Origin: Ignavibacteriota bacterium | Lineage (GTDB): Bacteria > Bacteroidota > Ignavibacteria > UBA10030 > SZUA-254 | Assembly (NCBI GenBank): GCA_016212665.1 | Contig: JACREZ010000004.1 | Location: 44,250 to 108,249 of the forward strand | Direction: 5' to 3' | DNA length: 64,000 bases | Shown here: piece after piece, positions 34,440 through 48,800 of the stretch | Position numbering within the stretch: position 1 is the first letter of the stretch | How the letters are laid out: every line of letters begins with the position of its first letter | The notes under the pieces: generated by a model | Told to the model about the DNA's origin: nothing | Databases searched by the model: none | The model's input: the letters and a program-made list of their open reading frames with translations, nothing else | Made by a program: the position numbers and the translations under genes

Positions 34440-36742
34440 TCTGTTTCCACTCCATCAAGCACGGAACGAATTGTCATCGCAAAGTCATCTAACTCATACG
34501 GCTTTTGAATGAAACCGTGAATCGAACTCATAAAATGACCATCCTCCAACATCTGCGCGCTGTACCCGCTACACACAAGTACTTTAATGTGCGGATGATG
34601 TTTTCTCAAATATTCAAACGTCGAACGACCGCCGAGTTTCGGCATGTTCATATCAAGCACAACAAGGTGATAGGTTTCTCGACTTTCTACAAGCATCTGT
34701 ATTGCTTCCATCCCGTTGCGTGCTATCTGAACCTTATAGCCAAGGTCTCGCAAAATGTCCACACCGATTTCACCGACCGTTGCTTCGTCTTCAATCATTA
34801 AAATATGTTCCGTACCACCGACAAGTTTCGATGTCGTCTGCTTTGCCTTCGGAGGTTGCTTTCCGTTCATCACCCGAGGCAAGTAAATTGTGAATACTGT
34901 TCCTGCTCCGACTTCACTATCAACATTAATGTAGCCGTTATGTCCGCGAACAACGCCATAGACAACGGCTAAACCAAGTCCGGTTCCCTTCCCTTGCTCT
35001 TTTGTTGTGAAGAACGGCTCGAATATTTTATTCATAACATTCGACGGAATCCCGACTCCTGAATCAACAATCGTCAACATGACAAACTGTCCCGACTTTG
35101 CATCGGCAAATTGTTGAACATCTTCTTCTTTAATGGTTACCGCCTTACAAGTTACGGTTAACATTCCACCGTTTGGCATAGCGTCGCGCGCATTCAAACA
35201 CAAATTCAACAACGCTTGTTGAATTTGTCCCTCATCCGCTTCAATAAATACCGGTTCAGGTGAAAGAACCGTTCGAATAACTATGGATTTCGGAATCGTC
35301 GGCTCGAACAAGCGACGTGTCTCATCAATAATTTCATTAACGTCAACGATACGCACGTACGGATTGTTTTTCCGCGCAAACGTGAGAAGTTGTCTTGTCA
35401 ATGCCGCGCCGCGCCGCGATGCTGTTTCAATCAAATCAACATACTTCACCCACTGCGGCTCGATGACCATCCGCCTGCGCATGAGCGATGCAGAACCGAG
35501 AATCGAAGTGAGAATGTTGTTGAAGTCGTGGGCAATGCCGCCTGCAAGATTTCCGATACTGTCAATCTTCTGCGCCTGAAGAATTTTTTCTTCGAGCATT
35601 TTTTTCTCCGTGATGTCTCTCAGCACCATCCGTATCGACACAGGTTTTCCGTCACTGTTCAAAACAACTGACGTATTCAAACTCACTTCGATAAGTGTAC
35701 CGTCTTTCCGTTGCACCTGTTCCTCAACGCCGCGAAGGATTTCACCTTCCATCATCTTCTGAATATTTTTTTTGATTTTTTCATGATGAACGGGAGGATA
35801 CAACACTGTCAACGGTTTCCCGATTATTTCCTCCTTCGTGTAGCCGAGATTATGACTTTCTGTGAAATTGCAACTCACGATAATTCCGTTCCGGTCAATG
35901 CTATGATACATATCGGGCGATTGTTCATACAGGTCGGCATAGAGCCGCTCCGATTGTTTGATTTGTTCAAACAGCGATGCGTTCTGTAACGCTACGCTGA
36001 TTTGATTTCCAAACGCCTGAATGAGCGTGATTTTCTTCGGTGCAAATCTCCGTTCCTGCTTACTCGCGATAATCAACACACCCGCATATTGTCCCTGACG
36101 TTCCAGCGGAATCGAAACAAGTTGTTGAATATTTTCCTGTTTGAAATCGTCCGAGATGGTTGTGCGGATTTTCTCTTCGTTTGTCAGGTGCATCCCCGGC
36201 TTCCGTGTCCAAAGAAGAATTTCATCCGTAGCAGAAGTATTCGGTGGAAAACAATTCGCGGTCGTTCCGTTCTGATGAAGCAATTTGAGTTTTTGATTTT
36301 CGACAAGATAAATCCACCCGCACTCTGCGCCCATCAACTCCATCACCTTGACGAGCGCGCTTTGAAGAACATAATTCAACTCGACGGAATGACTCACTGC
36401 CTCTGTGATGTTATTCAATTCAAGCATTTCCCGTCGTTGTTCCTCTAACTGACGACCGTACTTCAGCGAAAAATAAACGCTGAGAAATCCCATAATGCCG
36501 ACCGTAATAACCGTAACAAAGTCAAGCCAGCGAATTTCTTCGCCTGCGAGAAAATGCGCCGCGGCAATTGTCACCATCGCCACCACAACCGAAGTCGAAG
36601 CGACAATTTGGGACTGCTCGACTAACCCAAGCGTTTTATAGAAATTTCTGAAGCGGAAAAGTATTTTCGTCATTGCGGGAAAAATGTAAGAAGAAAGCGA
36701 GCGATAGACAAACAACTCCCGCCTTGAGTTATCCTCTATCAA
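34436..36742 (-). CDS. Hybrid sensor histidine kinase (2 TM, GAF, PAS, HisKA, HATPase, REC)
   Basis: This 768-residue protein has two transmembrane helices with a very short loop between them at about residues 40-95, then a GAF domain (about 115-265), a PAS domain with PAC (about 270-390), a HisKA domain with His405 in GGIAHDFNNILTSIL, an ATPase domain (NLCLNARDAMPNGG, GTGLGLAVVYGVV) and a receiver with Asp697 in VVLDMNMPKLGG. The almost loop-free membrane part suggests sensing inside the membrane or cytoplasm. The response regulator that takes the phosphate is not adjacent. It overlaps the rodZ-like gene by 4 nt. Confidence 0.9.
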   Translation of the reverse strand: MIEDNSRRELFVYRSLSSYIFPAMTKILFRFRNFYKTLGLVEQSQIVASTSVVVAMVTIAAAHFLAGEEIRWLDFVTVITVGIMGFLSVYFSLKYGRQLEEQRREMLELNNITEAVSHSVELNYVLQSALVKVMELMGAECGWIYLVENQKLKLLHQNGTTANCFPPNTSATDEILLWTRKPGMHLTNEEKIRTTISDDFKQENIQQLVSIPLERQGQYAGVLIIASKQERRFAPKKITLIQAFGNQISVALQNASLFEQIKQSERLYADLYEQSPDMYHSIDRNGIIVSCNFTESHNLGYTKEEIIGKPLTVLYPPVHHEKIKKNIQKMMEGEILRGVEEQVQRKDGTLIEVSLNTSVVLNSDGKPVSIRMVLRDITEKKMLEEKILQAQKIDSIGNLAGGIAHDFNNILTSILGSASLMRRRMVIEPQWVKYVDLIETASRRGAALTRQLLTFARKNNPYVRIVDVNEIIDETRRLFEPTIPKSIVIRTVLSPEPVFIEADEGQIQQALLNLCLNARDAMPNGGMLTVTCKAVTIKEEDVQQFADAKSGQFVMLTIVDSGVGIPSNVMNKIFEPFFTTKEQGKGTGLGLAVVYGVVRGHNGYINVDSEVGAGTVFTIYLPRVMNGKQPPKAKQTTSKLVGGTEHILMIEDEATVGEIGVDILRDLGYKVQIARNGMEAIQMLVESRETYHLVVLDMNMPKLGGRSTFEYLRKHHPHIKVLVCSGYSAQMLEDGHFMSSIHGFIQKPYELDDFAMTIRSVLDGVETE

Positions 36743-36746
36743 ACAG

Positions 36747-36786
36747 AACAGCCTTCGATATTACGGTACTATCATCGAAGGCTGTT
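36747..36786 (-). terminator. Long perfect hairpin after the giant secreted protein gene
   Basis: AACAGCCTTCGAT at 36747-36759 is perfectly complementary to 36774-36786, a 13-bp stem with a 14-nt loop. It lies 24 nt beyond the stop of the 4066-residue protein and 4 nt before the start codon of the histidine kinase gene. The T-content after it is modest (CTGTTTGAT), so termination is likely but not certain. Confidence 0.55.
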
Positions 36787-36810
36787 TAGGGTAATTAGAT
36801 TTCTACAGTG

Positions 36811-39800
36811 CTATTTCACAAGTAACATCCGTTTCACATCAGAAAAAACCTGTCCCGAGCCTGACGAAATATCACCCGCTTGCATCCGAACCATGTACAA
36901 ACCGGTCGGGTAATTCGAGGCATCCCAACGGAGTTTGTAACTTCCGGGTGTCATTCGTTCGTTCAGCAATGTTGCAACTTCTTGTCCAAGCACATTGAAA
37001 ATTTTTATCACGACCACTTCTTCGTTCGGCACATCGAACCGAACCGTTGTTGTCGGGTTGAACGGATTTGGATATGACTGATGCAAAGCGAATTGCTTCG
37101 GTATAACTGTACCTTCTTCCGTAACATCCAAAACAACATCTACCCGGACAGGAATGAGTTTTACCGGCGTAGCAGGATCGTTGCTTGAAACAAGAATACT
37201 GCTTCGATACCTTCCTGTATCATCAGGAGTTTGAATTGTCGCAGTAATCATTTCCACATTCCCCGCTTCAACCACACCACTTTCAGGAACAAACGATGCA
37301 AAAATCCTCGTCCCTACTGCCAGCGATTGAGTCCACAGAAAAATGGATGAAGTACTTGGCGTAACGGTATCCGGCGGAGGGAACTTATTAATTGTTGCCG
37401 CGGAGACAAGACTTCCGAATTGTACATCCATCGGCAGAGTTACACTTTTATATGCAAGTTTTATTGTCCCGATATACGCGACTCCAATAAAATAATATTT
37501 ATTCTTCTCAAGCGGGACTTCCATCGCCCCGGAAGAATAAAACTTTCTTCCGGTTCCGCTGTTCGGAATAGTAATTTCTTTTATCTTTGTAAAGACTCCG
37601 TTGCTTGATGTCGCGGAATATACGACGAACCTCATCCCTGTCGCATACGTAATATCAAGATAACATTTGAATTCTCTCAGCAGGATGTTTTTATAGATGT
37701 AGAAGATATTGCCGCGCACCTTTCCATCCTGTCCCGCGGCGAATAATGTCGTATCTCCGATGAGATTAGCAGAGGTAAGTGTGTTATCAAATCCTTCTTT
37801 GAGTGTAAATCTCAACGGACTTGCACCTTGATTATTGATTGAAAATGCTACTGAAGTCGTCGAATCAGTGGGCAACAATGCCACAATTGAATCGTGGCTA
37901 ACACTGACAATCGGCGGAAACAAGGATGTTGCTCGCATCGGAATTTCAAGTACCGGTGTTCGCGGGTCACTACTGACAATTTGTAATGAAGCATAATAAC
38001 GTTTACTCTCGTACGGTTTGAACATAACTGAAATCGTTTTGCTTCCTGCGGGAGGTATTTGTAACGGTGTTGATGTGAGAACATAAAACACCGAATCAGC
38101 AGGCGCGATTGTTTGAACTCTCAGCGTATCACATCCGGGGTTGGAGAGAAAGAAACTCACTGTATCTTTGTAACCAACAAATGTTTCATCAAAATTCAAT
38201 GTATCCTTTGATGCAGTAACGTTTGATTCACTCAATACCTGAACTTTCACCGGAACAATTACACGCGGATGAACCGGGTCGTTACTGTTTAGTATTATTT
38301 GAGCGAAGACAGAATTTCCACATAGCAATTCCGTTGTATTGATTTCAATATGAAACGAATCGGAAGACGCAGGAAGAACAGTTCCCGTATCTTCAGAAAC
38401 AGAAAGCCACGGCATCCCGATTTTCTTTTCATCAATTGCGTAAATGTAGGTCGAATTGTATCCAGAGAGCCAGAGATATTTTCCATCATAGGCAACTCCT
38501 TTCGGTACTCCTGAACGAATCGGGAATGGAAGTTCCCGCGTTATTTGAAACGACGATGAACCAATGGAAATTTCATTGATATCCATCTCCGAACCAGCAT
38601 CCGCCATCCATAATTTTCCGTTTGTTTTACTCCCCACCCACTCCATATCTTCAGGCAAAGAAATTTGATTGGGTTGAACTGAGAACGTTTGAAAGATTGT
38701 CCCCGATTTATTCATCTTCACGATCTTTGATGCGGTTGTTCCGACAATCCAGAAATACGTTCCATCCCACGCAATTCCATGAACGTCTGAAATCGAACCC
38801 GTCGAGATATACCCGACATAAAGACCGGTAGGTGTATATTGTTTAATTTGTTCATTGGTCGGGTTGCATATGAACAAATCTTTTCCATCAGTTGTTAAGC
38901 CAAAATATGTACCACCGTAGATTGGAAATTGAGACACGATGGTTCCATCAGAAGTATCTATTTCATACAATTTGTACCCACCAAAGTTCTCCACGACCGC
39001 CCATAACGAATTATTCAACCATGTCAAACCCCTTGTATTTCCCGGAGCGGGTATCCATTTTGCAACGATAGCACTATTCAGTTCGATGTGAGTTTCTGTT
39101 TTGCCTTTCGTAGTATCACTTGCGGATTGAATTACTTCAGTTGTAAACGGGCTTCCGGGCAAAACTTCGACATCATATCGTAACAGACCAGCGCCGGAAT
39201 TATTTACCGTGATTGCCGAACGAATTCTATCTCCCTTGTTCAGCAAGAACGATAGTGTATCAGGCGAAACCGATAACTGACTTGGCAAGACACCGATGCC
39301 CTGAACATTGATGTGAAAATTCGTCTTATCGGAATCATTCGAAACAATTTGCAAATGAGCGTTCGCATTCCCAATTGATGACGGGTGAAAAGCAACAAAG
39401 ACTGTTTTGCTTTTATAAGATGGAACCGTAAAGGTTGTTCCGCCCACAATGGAGAAATCAGTATTATCAATGCTCATGCTGCCTACCAATAAATCATCAG
39501 AGCCTTCATTTCTTATGATAAAACTCGTTGTGTCGGAATAGCCGAATGTGACTTCACCAAACTCGATTGAAGAAACACTGCTCACCAATTTCGGAGAACT
39601 CTTCACCTGCAACGTTGCCGGAATAACAATGCTCTTTCGTGCCGGGTCGTTACTTGAGAGAACAATCGAGCCTTCATACAGCCCGCCCGATAATCCTCCG
39701 CAACGAACGTTGAGACCGGCATTGAGGGTTTGGTTTGAAGCAACCATACCTGATGAAGGAGTAACGTTCATCCATGATGGTTTGCCCGTCCATTCGATGA

Positions 39801-42800
39801 TATTCAATGCCAATTTTTTATTATCTGCTGACGAATTCAGATTTCGAATTACAGCATCGGACATACAAACTATGTTTCCTATGCCATAGGAGGATACCGC
39901 AACCATTGTTTTTCCGGAAAGACGGACGATAGAAAGAGACGGTGGTTGAACAAGTATCGCTACGTTCGGATTTTGGATGTAAATTGAAGAAATATTTTCT
40001 GAAATCTCATGTGAAGTTATCTCAGAAGTCATACCTGAATTGTAACTGTACTCCGACGTCATTCCGGCAAAATCAGTCCACGATGATACAATTTCACTGT
40101 TATTTCCCGCTACGAAAACTCCGCCCCCGGCATTCATGAATCGTTTCAATGTTTCGATATCCTGTTGTGAAGCCTTGATATATGGATTAACAATCATATA
40201 GAGGGAATAACGAAGTAACGTATCGAACGATAACCGCCCCGTTTTCATCGAAATTATTTCTGCACCGACATTGCGAACATCAGAAAAGAACTGAATAAAA
40301 GAACTGGTATCGGAACTGCGCGATTTATCGAACAATATCTTAATACCGGAAAGATTGCCCGAAGCAACAATTTCATTCCGTTGGTTGAATCTGGTTGTCT
40401 GATATTTTCGTTTGATATCAAACTTCAATCCGCCCAATCCGCTATTTTCTATCGGGAAGTTCTGTTGAAGACTATCCCTGCTATTGAGAACAAAACGCAA
40501 AGTATCTGTTGAGACCAGAAGATGCGGAGGATGCACCCCTATTCCTCTCACAAAGATATTGACAAGAGAATCGCTTGGGTCATTAGTTAGCAAAGTATAA
40601 ATTCCCTGTACAGCGCCAGGTTGTGTCGGTATAAATGTAGTGTGCAAAAGATATTTTCCATGAGGGGAAATAACAAACCCCGATTGATTCGTTGTGGAAA
40701 ATTCAGTTTGGTTAGAATTGATTGATGTAACCCTGAGCGTATCCGAACCGTTGTTTTGAATTTCGAGCAACAGTGTGTCCGGGTATCCGATAAACCCTTC
40801 TTCAAAATCGAGTGAATCGTTTTTCAAAGCGATTGAAGGAGCCGGATTTACGGTGAGTTGTACGGGAATTTTCCGAAGTGTTAATGCCGGGTCATTGCTT
40901 TGAATATTGAGCGAAGCATAATACTTTCCGCTGTCAATCTCTTCAGCATGGAATAACGCATTGATTATCATGCTGTTCCCGGAAGTAATTGTCCCGGTAT
41001 CGGGAGTTGCAGAAAGCCACCGGATCGAACCTAACCACGAGAACGCGTTCCGAATGAATGTCTTGTGGTCATAATAATCATAGTTTGCAATAGGGTTTTG
41101 AGATGATAAGCAGACAATTCTTCCCATACCATATTCTGAAGCCGCAGTTGTAGTAAGCCCACCCAATCTCACCAGAGAGATAGCAGGAGAAGAAATATTT
41201 AACGAGATACGGGTGGACACAAATAATGTATCAACATTCTGAGTCAAGGGATGGCTTGTTATCTCATTTCCATATCCACTGAAGTTATTATTATTAAAAA
41301 CAGTGGTGATGCCTGAAAATAATGTCCACAACAAATTGCTTCTACCATTATAGTCAGTAACAACAAAGAGGCCTCCCCCTTTTTGGACATACTCCTTCAG
41401 TATTTCAATTTCTTCCGAAGTCAATTCATTATAATTTGGATCATAAACTAATAAGATAGAGTATTGAGCAAGGGTATCAGAATTCAGTCCTTGATTTGCA
41501 AGCACCGAAATAGTAGCGCCCAAATTCCTGATATCCCTTATTATATTTCTTACCGGAGAGACACTTGTGTCGTAATATGTATGTACTCGGTCAAACAAGA
41601 CTTTCATTCCCGCCAGCGGTTTGGACGTTGCAGTAATGGATGAGGATTCTAAGGAAAATATCTTTACTTGTTGCAATTGCTTTTCTTTTTCTTCCTCCGT
41701 CATTTCTCCGGAAGCATTTTCTACCGACCTCAACAAAGAGGACGAAGTATCTAACTCTTCAGTGCTGATGGAGAAATTCAAAGTCCCAAGTCCGGTATTA
41801 GTAAACGTCAAAGGTATTACCAAACTATCACCCTCATTCAATATTACATCAAGTGAAGTTGGGAAAACGGAAAGATGCGGCGGATAAATTCCTCTCCCGC
41901 TTATTTGGACTGTCAGTTGCGGCGAGTCAGGGTCGTTGCTTGAAACTGTCAACATTCCTGTCTGAGTACCGGTAGCAATCGGAGTGAACTGCACGACGAC
42001 ATTTCTTTTTTGTTTGGGAGGAATCTTGAACGCAACTTCACCTGCAACGGAAAACCTGAGATTGCTCGATTGAATGTTCTGTATGTTGAGCGAATCAGTT
42101 CCACGGTTATAGATTGTCAACGAGAGCGTATCTGCAAACCCGATGTAGCCATCTCCGAAATCTAATGAAACCGGAGCGAGCGCGATATTCGGAACACCGA
42201 TAACTCGCAATCGAACTGAAACTTCAACCGTCTTCCGCTCTGGGTCGTTGCTCTTCACACGAATCTGACCGTTATATGTTCCACCCTCTAACGACGCGGT
42301 GCGAACAGTTGCTGTGAGATTCCTGTTTGTATTGGATGGAATGGTTCCTTTCTCAGGTAAAACGCTCAGCCAATTTTTCCCCGCAAACCAACCGAATGAA
42401 TTTAATAGCATTTGCTTGTTATCGTTGTAAGTATAATAACTTAACACGTTGGGAGATGATATTGCAACAACCCTCCCTTTGTAATATTCAGAAACAGCGA
42501 GCAGAGTATTCCCCGAAATTCTTGCCAACGAGGTTGCAACTCCCGAATTTGTGATATATGCGTAGAGATAGGACATCCTCAGTGTATCAACATTTGCTGT
42601 TACTTCGTGTGGGGTGATGTCTGTTATTATTCCACCGGAGAAATACTGACTTACAAAATTAATCCCGGCATAGGAAGTCCATTGATTTAAATTGCTTATG
42701 TAATTCTCACCGCAAATGAAAACATGTCCGCCGCGTTGTACAAACTCCGTTAGCGCGGTGACTTCGTTAGGTTGAAGACTATAATACGGGTTCAAAATCA

Positions 42801-45800
42801 TAATTGCTGAATACCGAGAAAGCGTATCAGCAGTAAAACGATTTCTTAATACATTGATATTCGCTCCGGCTTGCCGTAAATCTCTAACGAGTTCTGTTAT
42901 CACCGATGTGCTTGTATCCCAACTGCTATGGTACGCATCGAACAATATGTTCAACCCCTGAAGATTTACCGGCACAACAGACTGCAATTCGTCCGGTGTT
43001 CGCTCGCTCTGTGGCTCAATTCCGAGGAAACGTGATGTTTCCGTGTTCGTTTCAATTTCAAACTCAAGCGTGCCCAGACCCGTGTTCTTCAATGTAAACG
43101 GCGCGTTGCTTGTATCTCCGTAGTTCAACGTAAAACTCAATGAATCGGGAGTTACTTCGATATGTGGAGGGTAAACTCCGACGCCTCGTAACGCGACAGT
43201 AGCAACCGGGTCTGTTGAATCGTTGCTGGAAATACTCAAGGTCCCGGTATCAACTCCAAGAACCTCCGTAAAATACCGGACACGAAGCGTATCGCTATGC
43301 TTCGGTGGTAATTCAAAAGCGACAGAATCAAGCGGTACAAATTTACTGTTACTCGAAACAATGTTGGTGATTGATAACGGAACTGAACCGGAATTTCGTA
43401 CAACGATTTCCGTCGTATCGGGGTAGCCGATGAACACGTTCCCGAAATCCACCGACTTTGTGAGCAACACAATATTCGGCGCGCCGATAACGGTAAAATT
43501 CACCGCCACATATTCAGTGGTGTTCAACGGGTCGTTGCTTGTCACCTTGATAGTTGCTTTATATTTCCCTCCGCCGAGCGCGCTGGCATTTGCTCGCAAC
43601 GTAATTGCCTCACTACTATTTGCCGGAACAATTCCGCTATCGGGGGAATAATCCAACCATGCCGGAGAACTTAACCATGCAAACGAATTCAACACAAACG
43701 TTCTGTTATCGTACTGGTCGTAATCGGCGAGGAGATTATCATCGGTGATGCAGACAATTTTTCCTTCGCCATACGTACCGACTGCTGCTAACGTCTTACC
43801 AAACAAACGGACGATTGGTCGAGAATAAGATGAAGTCTTTATTCTTGCATACGCAGCGGAAAACATAAGTGTGTCAACTTCGTACGTAACCGGATGTGGT
43901 TTTATGTCGGAAGTAATTCCCGATACCTGTTCCTCATATACATTCATTTTTGCAAATGAAACCCAACTTGAGATTGCACTGACATAGTCATCACCGCAAA
44001 CAAACAGAGAACCACCTTGACGGATGTATTCCTCTACATCATCCCTTTCGTCGCTATATAAATTCGAACTTGGTTCTATAAGAATGATTGTTGAGTATTG
44101 TTTAATCGAGTCATAGTATAGTTGATAGAACCCTTTTACAACAACTTCCGCTCCAGCATCACGTAAATCCTGAAAGAGCGTTTTAATAATAGAACTCGAT
44201 GTATCAAAACCATTGTAATACCGACTGAACAGAATCTTCTTTCCCATCAAATCAATTGAAGGAGCTGAACGTGTATTATTCTCGTGGAATTCATTCGAGG
44301 TTGTTCCATCTTTTGATGCATCGAATGATGCGGTCAAACTTTGTTGAAAAAATTCCCCTTGATTTTTTTCTTCCAACTGTGAAGCCGCAACTCCCGGCTG
44401 GGCTTCGCTGGTGAGATGATATTCGAGGGTCCCCAATCCATTGTTAGTAATCGAGAATTGAGAAGCGATGCTGTCTCCTTCTGTTACCGATAATGTTATC
44501 TCTGTCGGCGTCACCTCCATCTGCGGAGGTTCAATCGCTTCTCCAATCACTCTGACGGTAACAACCGGGTTTGTCGCATCATTACTGAAAACAGATAATG
44601 TTCCGGTTTGAACTCCGACTGCCTGTGAATGAAAACTAACTGTGAAATATATTTTCTGATTAGGCGGAATAAATGTTGGACCACCAAAGAACGGACTGAA
44701 ATCAGGATTATCCGATTGAATATTAGAAATAATTAACGTATCGGTTCCGTTACTTCGGATTTCAAGCATTGTGCTTGTTGAATAATTGACAAACGTCGGT
44801 TCAAACAAAAGCGATTCGGGAACGGCGATTGACGGTGCGCCGTGAACGGTGACATCGAGCGGAACCGCAAGTTCCGGAGTTGCCGGGTCGTTGCTCTGAA
44901 ATACAAATTTTGTTCTGTACAATCCATCCAGCAAATGTTCAGCATTCAGAGAAACCCGAATTGTTGCACTTGAATCAGGAAGTAATTTTCCAAGTATCGG
45001 GTCGTACTTCAACCATGCAGAACCTGCAAGCCATTCAACGGCGTTGAGGAACATCGTTCTGTTATCATAAGAAAAATAATTGTATAACGTGCTTTCATCT
45101 ACACTGAAGACAATGTTTCCTCCACCAATGGTAGAAACTGCCAGAACCGTTTCACCGGAAATTCGCGCAAGTGAAATTGCAGGTTCTTCAACGGTGAGTG
45201 TAGCGTTGACAGAAGTGAACGAAAGCGTATCAACATTCTGTGTTACGGGATGGTATGTCAGGTCACCTGTGATACCGGAATATCCTCCTGTCTGAGGAAT
45301 TATGCCGGCAAAGTCCGTCCAAGTGCTGGTGATTTGAGGATAATCATCACCAATGATGAACAATCCTCCGCCGGATTCAAGGTACTGTTGCAATGCTGCA
45401 CGTTCCGAAATACTCAGTTCAGTATTTGGTTCCACGACGATGATAAAATCGTAGTTCGAAAGTTCTTCGAACGTGTATTCACCTCCCGTCATCAGCGAAA
45501 CCGTTGCGCCCGCATCCTTCATATCCCTGCTGAAATAGTACAACATAAAGTATGACGTATCATAGTAACTATGAACTCTGTCAATGAGAATATTTACTCC
45601 GTGTAAATCAAGTGTTGGTAAGAGATTGCTTTTCTCCTCCGCATCAGGTATTTGATGGACGAGTTCCGGGGGCGTTTCTTTCTCAGGCAACGTAATGGTA
45701 AACCACGGCAACGTGTTTTTGTTTTGATGCGTTGCAGTGTACATAGTTTGTACTAAGCCCGTACCGAGAGTGAATGATAACGTATCGCTTCCCGAATTCG

Positions 45801-48800
45801 TGACCTGAAGAGTAGTTCCAATGGAATCGCCAACGTTCAGTTCGTAAGAGAGTGAATTCGGGTTCACTTCGATGTGCGGCGGATTGTTTCCAACTCCAAA
45901 AACATTCACCGTATCGAACGGCGTATCCGGGTCATTGCTCGAGATAATTATTTGCCCGGTACGATTTCCTTCCTGAGTTGGAATGAATTGCAGTTGCATC
46001 TCGATGGAAGAGAGCGACTGAACCGAAAAAGGAGTCGGCTGAAGAACCGTAAATTCACTGTTATCACTTGCAATGGTTGAAATCAGGAGTGAATCTGTTC
46101 CATCGTTTACAATACTGAAGTTCACCGTTTTGGGATAACCAACATACGCTTTCCCGAACTGAACCTCATCATTCACAATCATATCAGGAACGCCATGCAC
46201 ACGAATGTTGACGGGGGTACGCACTTCCGGCTGTTGCGGGTCATTGCTTGATGCGACAAGCATTCTGTTGTATGTTCCACCAAGCAAGTCCTTCGTATGA
46301 ATTTTAATACTCACCGGTAAACTATCGTGTGGACTCACCTCGCCATTCTGTTGCGACAAGATAAGCCATGTTTCAGTTCCTGCCCATTGAAATGAATTCA
46401 TCAGCAAGACGGAATTATCATAAAGTGTGTAAGTACCCAGGATATCATCGTCAGTAATAAACACAATCTTCCCACTACCGTATTGCGATGCAGCGACAAT
46501 TGATTCTCCACTCAATCGTACAAGAGAAGTCGCAGGACTTATAACATCAAGAACAGATAAAACTGAACCGAAATAGAGTTGCTCAACATTATTGGTAACT
46601 TCATGCGGCGTTATATCTGAAGTAACTCCGGAGTAACCTCCTCTCTCTGCTGTAATTCCTGCAAACGAAGTCCAGTCGGAAGAGATATCAGGATAATCAT
46701 CACCGATAATCACTAATCCACCGCCGCTCTGTAAATAGCGTTTCAGTTCTTCGACTTCATGTTCGGGGAGATAATAATTTGCTTCAAGGATGAAGAGCAT
46801 TGAATACTGTTTCAGAACATCATAATCGTAAGCGCCCGAAGTCATTATCGATATTTCCGCACCGGCATTCTTCAAATCTTTCACCAAGAGAGGAACATAA
46901 TAGGTATCGGCGTATGAATGGTACGCATCAAAAAGGATTGAGACACCGTTCAGATTGTAGTCGGATAATTTCCTGCTCTCCTCTCTCGATGATTGTCTCA
47001 TCGTACGTTTATTCATCGAGAAATCTTCATTCCGTTCCATGATTTGCTCTTTATAACTTGCTATCATTTTCACGTTCGATGTAGTTCCGGATTCAATGTT
47101 CAATTCAAACTGCAACGTACCATTTCCGGAATTTCGAATCATCATTTCCGTCTCAACGCTATCTCCTCCCTGCAAATCATAATCGAACGAAAGCGGGGCG
47201 ATATGTATTTCGGGCGGCAAGATACTTCTTGCTTTCATCGGTAAATGTAGGACCGGCTGGAGTGAATCGTTGCTGGAAATCAACAACTCGCCCTCATAAA
47301 CTTGTTGTGAATCCGCTTGGGAAAACAGAACGGAAAGTTGTTCACCCTGAAGCGGCGGAATAGAGAATGATGTACTGAGTGGTTGAAACTTTCCATGGGT
47401 AGAAGATATATCGGTCACTTCCAGTGTGTCGTGCAAACCGATATTACTGATGCTCACGTGCAACGTTTCCTGCATCCCGACAAAAACATCATCAAACAAT
47501 AATGAATCTTTATCAATGTGAATCCTCTTTGTCATTTGCATATCGAACAGTTGTACCTTCGCCGTGTATACCTGATGAATTCCTGTTCTGTTATCATTCC
47601 AGCAAGGCCACGCAGTTCCGTTCGCCGCAACAATTCCGATGTAGTCCCCCATGTATCCACCTGCCAGACCATCAATCGAAGCAGGCAGAAACGGGACGTC
47701 GCTCACCAACACATCATCAAACGATTCTCCTCCGTCAACCGAAAAAGAGACAAACACTTCCGCAGAATCGTTCGCGGGAAAATTTCTGCTGTCGTAATAG
47801 GTTACAAACAAAACGCCCGTTGCTTTATCAACTGCAATCCACGGCATCCATTGGTCAAGATTTGTATTATCGGTGTTCACTCGCTTCGGTGTACTCCACG
47901 TATCACCTCCGTCAGTTGAGCGAATCAACATAATGTCCGGCTGCGAAGATTGTTTATCCGCATAAACGATGTACATCCATCCTCGTCGGGAACCGTTGCT
48001 GTAATCAACAGCAATTGATGGGAAACTTGAGACGCGGATGCTCTCATTTCCTTTTCTTAAGTACCCGCGCAAATCATTGACCGTTGCAATACTTCGCGAA
48101 CTCTCCCACGTCTCTCCTCCATTTGTAGATTTTGCAAAACCTAAATTCGAGGTCGTGGGGGGCCATGTATCGTATCCTGACCATGCGGCATACACTTCGC
48201 CATTGATTCCGACGGCAAGATTGACACCCTGCGCTAAGAATGTTCCTACAGAATCACTGATAACAGTTCTGGGAGAAAATGATTTTCCCGAATTCGTTGA
48301 CCGGGAAAAAACTACCGGGTAAGAATTTTGCCGAAAATCTGTGAATGCTGTATAAATATTGTTGAGGTACGGACTGTTCGGAGAATTATCAACAGTCATA
48401 TGATTTTTATCATCCTCTCCTTCCGAACCCGGAATCAATACCTGAGACCATGTACCTCCTTCATCAGTGGAACGGGTTACGAATGCAAAGTTCCTATACC
48501 TGTCATCTATAAGTAATGCGTTAAAAAATAATGTCCCGTCGCTCCCGATAGCAACCGAAGGATCTGCAAGAAAATCATTCGGGTCGTTATGCGTTGGAAG
48601 TGTATCGCTCCCGCTCCATGTTTGACCTTCATCGGTTGTGTAGTACCAGCCCTGGCTCCCGAACGAAGTAGTGTAATGAACAGCGTTCGAACCGACGAAA
48701 AGTTTCGCCGGATTCTCCGGGTGCATTGCAACACTGATCTCACTCTGCGTGGTAATCGTACTTGGATGGATTTGAATATTCGGATAAACAGAAACGCTTC

